DNA of 64,000 nucleotides, from contig JAEUJQ010000050.1 in NCBI GenBank assembly GCA_016793095.1, positions 339,638 through 403,637 of the forward strand, read 5' to 3'. Numbering within the stretch: the stretch's first letter is position 1; each line of letters starts with the position of its first letter. Under the pieces are notes generated by a model, which saw only the letters and a list, made by a program, of their open reading frames with translations, did no database searches and was not told where the DNA came from. The translations under genes and the position numbers were made by a program. Of this stretch, positions 60,206 to 64,000 are shown piece after piece. Origin of the DNA: Myxococcaceae bacterium (GTDB lineage: Bacteria > Myxococcota > Myxococcia > Myxococcales > Myxococcaceae).

Positions 60206-61077
60206 CCGTGTCATCCGAAGGACTCACCGCAGCACCCGAGCGCGTCGAGGTTCCGGCGCGGTCGACGACCGTCTTCAAGTACGCAGCCGACAAGCCGCGG
60301 GTGGTGGCCTTCACCGGGCTCTTCGCCCTCGACGTGCTGGCCTACCTGTACGTGGACCACCCGCTGTGGCTCACGCTCATCTTCGGCGTCGGCATCTTCC
60401 TCAAGGCGCCGATGTGCGCCTTCAACCATCACCACCAGCACGTCACGACGTTCCACTCCGAGCCGCTCAACCGCCTGCTCGAGCTGATGTACGGCCTGCA
60501 GACGGGCGCGTTCAGCCACGCCTGGGTGCTGCACCACTCCGTCGGCCACCACCTGCACTACCTCGACCAGACGCTCGACGAGTCCCGCTGGCAGCGGGCC
60601 GACGGCTCGAAGATGGGTGAGTTCGAGTACGCGCTCAGCGTGATGCTGACGGCCTACCCGCGCGCCTGGGCCACGGGCGCGAAGTACCCGAAGCTGCGCT
60701 TCACCTTCGCGTGGATGGGGCTGCTGACGCTCTCCATCATCATCGCGGCGGTGGTGTACCGCCCGATTCCGGGGCTCTTCATCTTCGTGCTCGGTCCGGG
60801 CTTCGCGCTCTTCGGCACCGGGTGGGCGACGTACGCCCACCACGCCGGCCGCTCGACCGCCTCGCACTCGGTGGCGTCCTTCAACATCCTGCAGCCCTTC
60901 TACAACTGGCTCACCGGCAACCTCGGCTACCACACGGCGCACCACACCCGGCCCGGCGTGCACTGGAGCGAGCTGCCGCAACTCCACGCCGAGCTCGAGG
61001 CCGACATCCCCGCGGACGCGTACGTGGAGCCTGGCTGGCCGTGGCGGTGGTTCGGGAAGTCGCCTCGCGTGACGTGA
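60202..61077 (+). CDS. membrane fatty acid desaturase
   Basis: 291 residues from GTG 60202, four hydrophobic helices and three His boxes: HHHQH (76-80), HHSVGHH (111-117) and HTAHH (244-248), which bind the di-iron site. Overlaps both neighbours. Together with the methyltransferase and GT9 gene it suggests lipid or glycolipid modification. Confidence 0.85.
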   Translation: MTVSSEGLTAAPERVEVPARSTTVFKYAADKPRVVAFTGLFALDVLAYLYVDHPLWLTLIFGVGIFLKAPMCAFNHHHQHVTTFHSEPLNRLLELMYGLQTGAFSHAWVLHHSVGHHLHYLDQTLDESRWQRADGSKMGEFEYALSVMLTAYPRAWATGAKYPKLRFTFAWMGLLTLSIIIAAVVYRPIPGLFIFVLGPGFALFGTGWATYAHHAGRSTASHSVASFNILQPFYNWLTGNLGYHTAHHTRPGVHWSELPQLHAELEADIPADAYVEPGWPWRWFGKSPRVT

Positions 61078-62117
61078 TGCTCCACCGCGTCGAGGTCTTC
61101 CTCCGGCACGTCGTCGGGTGGTTGCTGGCGCTCGCGTGGTGGCGCCCATGGCGGAGCGGGCGGAAGGCGCTGCTGCGCGCGGCGAAGCGGGTGGTGCTGG
61201 TGCGCGTCGACAACCGCGTGGGCGAGGCGCTGCTCACCACGCCGCTGGTGCAGGCGCTGGCGAAGACGCATGAGGTGCACCTCGTCGTGCACCCGAAGTG
61301 CGCGCGCGTCCTCGATGGGCTGCCGGGCCTCGCCGGGCTGCACGTCTTCGAGCGGGGCTGGCTGTGGCGGGGCTCGAAGGAGCTCGCCTCGCTCCAGCAG
61401 CTCGCCACGGGCGCGGTGGTGGTGAACGCGGCGAGCTGGGTCGAGTACTCGGGTACGCCCGCCCTCGCGGCGCGGCGCATCGGCGCGCATGGCTGCGTGG
61501 TGGGGCCCGCGGTGGGGCCCTCGCGCCTGTTGATGGACGTCGCGGTGACCCCGCGCGCGGACACCCGCAACGAGGTGGCGCAGCGGCTGCACCTGCTCTC
61601 GCCGCTCGTCGATGGGCCGGCGGGCTCCCTCGCGTTCCGGACGCCGCGGGTGACGCCGGCGGTCGAGGCGTTGTTGGCCGCGCACCCGTCGTTCGCGGTG
61701 GTGAACCCCGGCGGACGCCTCGACGAGCGGCGCGTGCCGCCAGCGGTCTTCGCGCTCGTCACCAGGGCGCTGGTCGCGCAGGGCCTCACGCCCGTCGTCA
61801 CCTGGGGGCCGGGAGAGGAGGCGCTCGCGCGGGACGTCGTCGCGGGCGGGAGCGGCGTGGTGGCCCCGCCGACGTCGCTCGACGAGCTGGCCGCCCTGAT
61901 GGCGGGCGCGCGCGTCGTCATCTGCAACAACACCGGGCCGATGCACCTCTCGGTCGCCGTGGGCGCCAGGACGGTGGCGCTCTTCTGGAAGATGCCGGTC
62001 GAGCAGTGGGGGCACTCCGGGCGGCCGCACACGATGCTCGACCTCACCGCGGAGCCCGACGCCGAAGCGATGGCCCGGCGCGTGGCCGAGGTCGTGTCAG
62101 GCGGGCCCGGGCACTGA
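61077..62117 (+). CDS. family 9 glycosyltransferase (heptosyltransferase-like)
   Basis: 346 residues: KRVVLVRVDNRVGEALLTTPLVQAL at the N-terminus and FAVVNPGGRLDERRVPP, CNNTGPMHLSVAVGARTVALF of the GT9 family, which adds sugars to lipopolysaccharide core. ATG overlaps the desaturase stop. Confidence 0.82.
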   Translation: MLHRVEVFLRHVVGWLLALAWWRPWRSGRKALLRAAKRVVLVRVDNRVGEALLTTPLVQALAKTHEVHLVVHPKCARVLDGLPGLAGLHVFERGWLWRGSKELASLQQLATGAVVVNAASWVEYSGTPALAARRIGAHGCVVGPAVGPSRLLMDVAVTPRADTRNEVAQRLHLLSPLVDGPAGSLAFRTPRVTPAVEALLAAHPSFAVVNPGGRLDERRVPPAVFALVTRALVAQGLTPVVTWGPGEEALARDVVAGGSGVVAPPTSLDELAALMAGARVVICNNTGPMHLSVAVGARTVALFWKMPVEQWGHSGRPHTMLDLTAEPDAEAMARRVAEVVSGGPGH

Positions 62118-62153
62118 CGGCTCGAGGCCTCGCGATGGTGGGCGGCGAGCGCG

Positions 62154-62960
62154 TCAGGCGGGCTCGCGCACGGAGAGGCCGAGCCGCTGGAAGCCTGGCG
62201 CGATGGTGCGACGCCAGGTGCCGCGCATGACGGGCTCGAGCTTCGAGTACGGCAGCGCGCCGAACGGGTGCGTGACGTCGTCGTAGGGCTCGAGGCAGAT
62301 GGCCCAGGCCTGCACCGCCGCCTCCGACGCGCGCCGCTCGAGCCACCGGCGCCGGCGCTTCGTCAGCACGGGTAGCATCGACGCGAGGTAGTGGAAGCCC
62401 GCCTGACCGTGAATGGACTCGTCGGCCGTCATGCGGGTGAGGACCGCCTTCGCCACCGGGTCCGTCGCCGCCTTCGCTGCGGCGCCCAGCAGCGCGCAGG
62501 ACAACGACTCGCCGATGCACAGCGACGTCGTCGCCATCTCGATGACCTGGTCGAGTGGATCTGCGAGGGACGCGTCGAGGCCCACCCAGCTCGGCTCTCC
62601 GGGGATGACGTCGGAGCCGCCGAGGCCCACCACCATGCGGCGGCAGAGCTCGACGTGCACCACCTCGTCGCGGGTGAGGCGCTCCATCGTCTGCAGGGAG
62701 TCTCGCGAGAGGCCGAGCCTCGTCATCGCGTGCAGCAGGTCCGTGAAGCCCACCTGCGAGCGGTACTCGTTCAACGTCATCTGCTGCCAGGCGGCGAGCC
62801 CGATGGCGCGGGCCTCGTCGTTCCCCCGCGGGCGCCAGCGGGCGAAGCGCTCGCTCTGCAGCGTGGGCGGCAGCAGCGCGTCGAGGGACCGTCGGCCGAA
62901 CGTCTCCAGCGCCCCGTTGATGGCGCGCAGGTCGAGCCGGGGTCCCTCGTCGCGACTCAT
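62154..62960 (-). CDS. ferritin-like di-iron protein
   Basis: 268 residues, helical, with EYRSQ, RDEVVHVELCRR (ExxH), CIGESLSC and ADESIHGQAGF (ExxH), the four-helix carboxylate-bridged di-iron pattern of ferritin-like oxygenases. Substrate unknown. Convergent with the glycosyltransferase operon. Confidence 0.65.
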   Translation of the reverse strand: MSRDEGPRLDLRAINGALETFGRRSLDALLPPTLQSERFARWRPRGNDEARAIGLAAWQQMTLNEYRSQVGFTDLLHAMTRLGLSRDSLQTMERLTRDEVVHVELCRRMVVGLGGSDVIPGEPSWVGLDASLADPLDQVIEMATTSLCIGESLSCALLGAAAKAATDPVAKAVLTRMTADESIHGQAGFHYLASMLPVLTKRRRRWLERRASEAAVQAWAICLEPYDDVTHPFGALPYSKLEPVMRGTWRRTIAPGFQRLGLSVREPA

Positions 62961-62961
62961 C

Positions 62962-63579
62962 TCACTCGGGCACGTTGTTGCGGGGCGCAGGGTTCACCGT
63001 CGGCTGCGGGCGGACCGGGGCCGGGTTGACGGTCGGCTTGGGGCGCGTCGGCGGAGGCGGCGCCGGGTTCAGCGTCGGCTTCGGTCGCGTGGGCGGCGGC
63101 GGCGCCGGGTTCACCGTCACCTGCGGGCGCGGGGCCGGGTTGATGGTGGGGCCGAGCGGGCCGCCGGGCTTGAAGTGCTCCTTGAGGCCGATGATGAGCT
63201 CGGCCTTCGACGACCCGACGGGCTGGCTGCCCCAGGAGCCGGCAGGCTTGATGCGGACCTCGACGTTCGGGTTCGCCTTCTCGAGCGCCTTCTCGAGTTT
63301 CTTCGCGATGGCCTCAGGCCGCTCGGTGCCCTTCACAGGGACGCTGACCGTCTTGCCGTTGAGCGTGACGCTCAGGGAGCCCGCTTCGGAGAAGGGACGC
63401 ACGGCGCGTGAGATGGTGACGTTCACCGGGCTGTTCGGCGTGCGCGCGATGAGGTTCGACTTCACGGTGAGGCCAGGCGCGTCGGTGGTGAACTTGCCGA
63501 GCTTCAGGTCGGTCGGACGCTGAGGCGCTGGGTTCATGATGACGCGGCCGGTGGCGCCGGTGCGGTTCGTCGTGGGCAT
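62962..63579 (-). CDS. protein with repetitive proline-rich C-terminal tail
   Basis: 205 residues from ATG 63579 (GAGGATC before it). N-terminal two thirds: a beta-rich region (LTVKSNLIARTPNSPVNVTISRAV, LNGKTVSVPVKG) with a Lys-rich helix; C-terminal third: repeats of P-T-V/L-N-P-A-P-P-P-P-T-R-P-K. Function unknown; no signal peptide seen. Confidence 0.6.
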   Translation of the reverse strand: MPTTNRTGATGRVIMNPAPQRPTDLKLGKFTTDAPGLTVKSNLIARTPNSPVNVTISRAVRPFSEAGSLSVTLNGKTVSVPVKGTERPEAIAKKLEKALEKANPNVEVRIKPAGSWGSQPVGSSKAELIIGLKEHFKPGGPLGPTINPAPRPQVTVNPAPPPPTRPKPTLNPAPPPPTRPKPTVNPAPVRPQPTVNPAPRNNVPE

Positions 63580-63663
63580 GGCTTGATCCTCGGACGGCGG
63601 GGTGTGACGGGAAGACACTTGAGACACGGTCGCTGCGCAAGCAGTTCGCGATATATGCGGGCC

Positions 63664-64000
63664 ATGACCAAGCGACTGCTCCTGGCGGTGATGGCGGTGC
63701 TCCCGGCCTGCTCTCCGATGACCTCTTCTCCCGATGGTGGTGCGGCGGGTGGCTCCGCCGCGGGTGGCTCCGCCGCGGGTGGTTCGGCAGCGGGTGGCTC
63801 CGCAGCGGGTGGCTCCGCAGCGGGTGGCTCGGCCGCGGGTGGCTCGGCCGCGGGTGGCTCCGCAGCGGGTGGCTCCGCAGCGGGTGGCTCCGCAGCGGGT
63901 GGCTCCGCAGCGGGAGGCTCTGCTGCGGGAGGCTCTGCTGCGGGAGGCTCTGCTGCGGGAGGCTCTGCTGCGGGAGGCTCTGCTGCGGGAGGCTCTGCTG
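63664..64000 (+). CDS. AGGSA-repeat lipoprotein (cut by window end)
   Basis: From ATG 63664: signal with lipobox LPAC, then DGGAAGGSAAGGS..., about 18 pentapeptide copies to the window edge with no stop. Same repeat and layout as the gene at 58486. The 15-bp repeat spans about 63741-64000 and its copies fall into local runs of near-identical units (GCGGGTGGCTCCGCA, then GCGGGAGGCTCTGCT). Confidence 0.75.
   Translation, partial: MTKRLLLAVMAVLPACSPMTSSPDGGAAGGSAAGGSAAGGSAAGGSAAGGSAAGGSAAGGSAAGGSAAGGSAAGGSAAGGSAAGGSAAGGSAAGGSAAGGSAAGGSAAGGSA

Noticed and set aside
57748..63627. Long frames opposite the AGGSA repeats and other GC-rich genes
   Set aside because: They are by-products of high GC content; compositions are Arg/Ala/Pro-rich without motifs, and they overlap genes with clear family motifs.

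Overview
The window is GC-rich, densely packed DNA from a delta-proteobacterial predator-type genome, most likely Myxococcota (suborder Cystobacterineae or close). Indicators are the DUF2378 protein (34721-35245, a family I know only from myxobacteria), orphan sigma54 activators, many lipoproteins, GTG starts and overlapping stop/start codons. The species cannot be named from the sequence.

Layout. 1-3265: a RegA/RegB-like redox two-component pair (regulator cut by the window edge), a hemerythrin-like protein and an orphan sigma54 activator with a Cys-rich N-terminus. 3444-15322: a clade II (Sec-exported) nitrous oxide reductase cluster nosZ-cytochrome c-cytochrome c-nosB-nosD-nosG-nosH-nosF-nosL-nosY plus a second, lipoprotein nosD paralogue. 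15339-16994: ankyrin protein, a frameshifted DUF2277 gene, a CXXCH lipoprotein. 17149-26213: a Tat-exported NxrA/NarG-type molybdoenzyme operon (alpha, beta, heme-binding gamma, TorD-like chaperone) followed by an Fe-S repair protein (RIC/ScdA/YtfE), a SufT-like protein and a membrane protein. 26399-35245: tetraheme lipoprotein, TPR/PEGA-like protein, membrane proteins, a beta-barrel/redoxin/YtkA-like operon. 35242-37598: AlgE-like porin divergent from an FNR-type regulator with a Cys cluster. 38378-46499 (minus): a seven-gene overlapping operon headed by nnrS that continues with an acyl-AMP ligase, SDR, acyl carrier protein, acyl-CoA dehydrogenase, B12-radical SAM enzyme and FAD oxidoreductase, i.e. 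a lipid-type biosynthetic cluster. 46819-64000: a membrane-anchored ATPase, glycosyltransferase, NYN/OST-HTH protein, cytochrome c, TyrS, FBP protein, MalQ, phenylalanine hydroxylase, AGGSA-repeat lipoproteins, a methyltransferase-desaturase-GT9 operon, a ferritin-like protein and a proline-rich protein.

How it fits together. The genes describe respiration with nitrogen oxides (Nxr/Nar-like enzyme, N2O reductase, porin, cytochromes) plus defence against nitric oxide (hemerythrin, RIC, NnrS). The most striking observation is regulatory: six genes or operons scattered over 45 kb (1698, 17149, 24182, 31758, 36708 minus, 46499 minus) each have a GG-N10-GC sigma54 promoter placed so that the predicted transcript starts only 2-5 nt before the start codon, and four of them plus the activator gene itself carry a shared inverted repeat GTTYC-N5-GRAAC. 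I infer one sigma54 regulon governed by the orphan activator at 2234, with nosZ and the fnr-like gene instead carrying FNR/NnrR-type boxes. No tRNA, rRNA, CRISPR array or insertion sequence was recognised.
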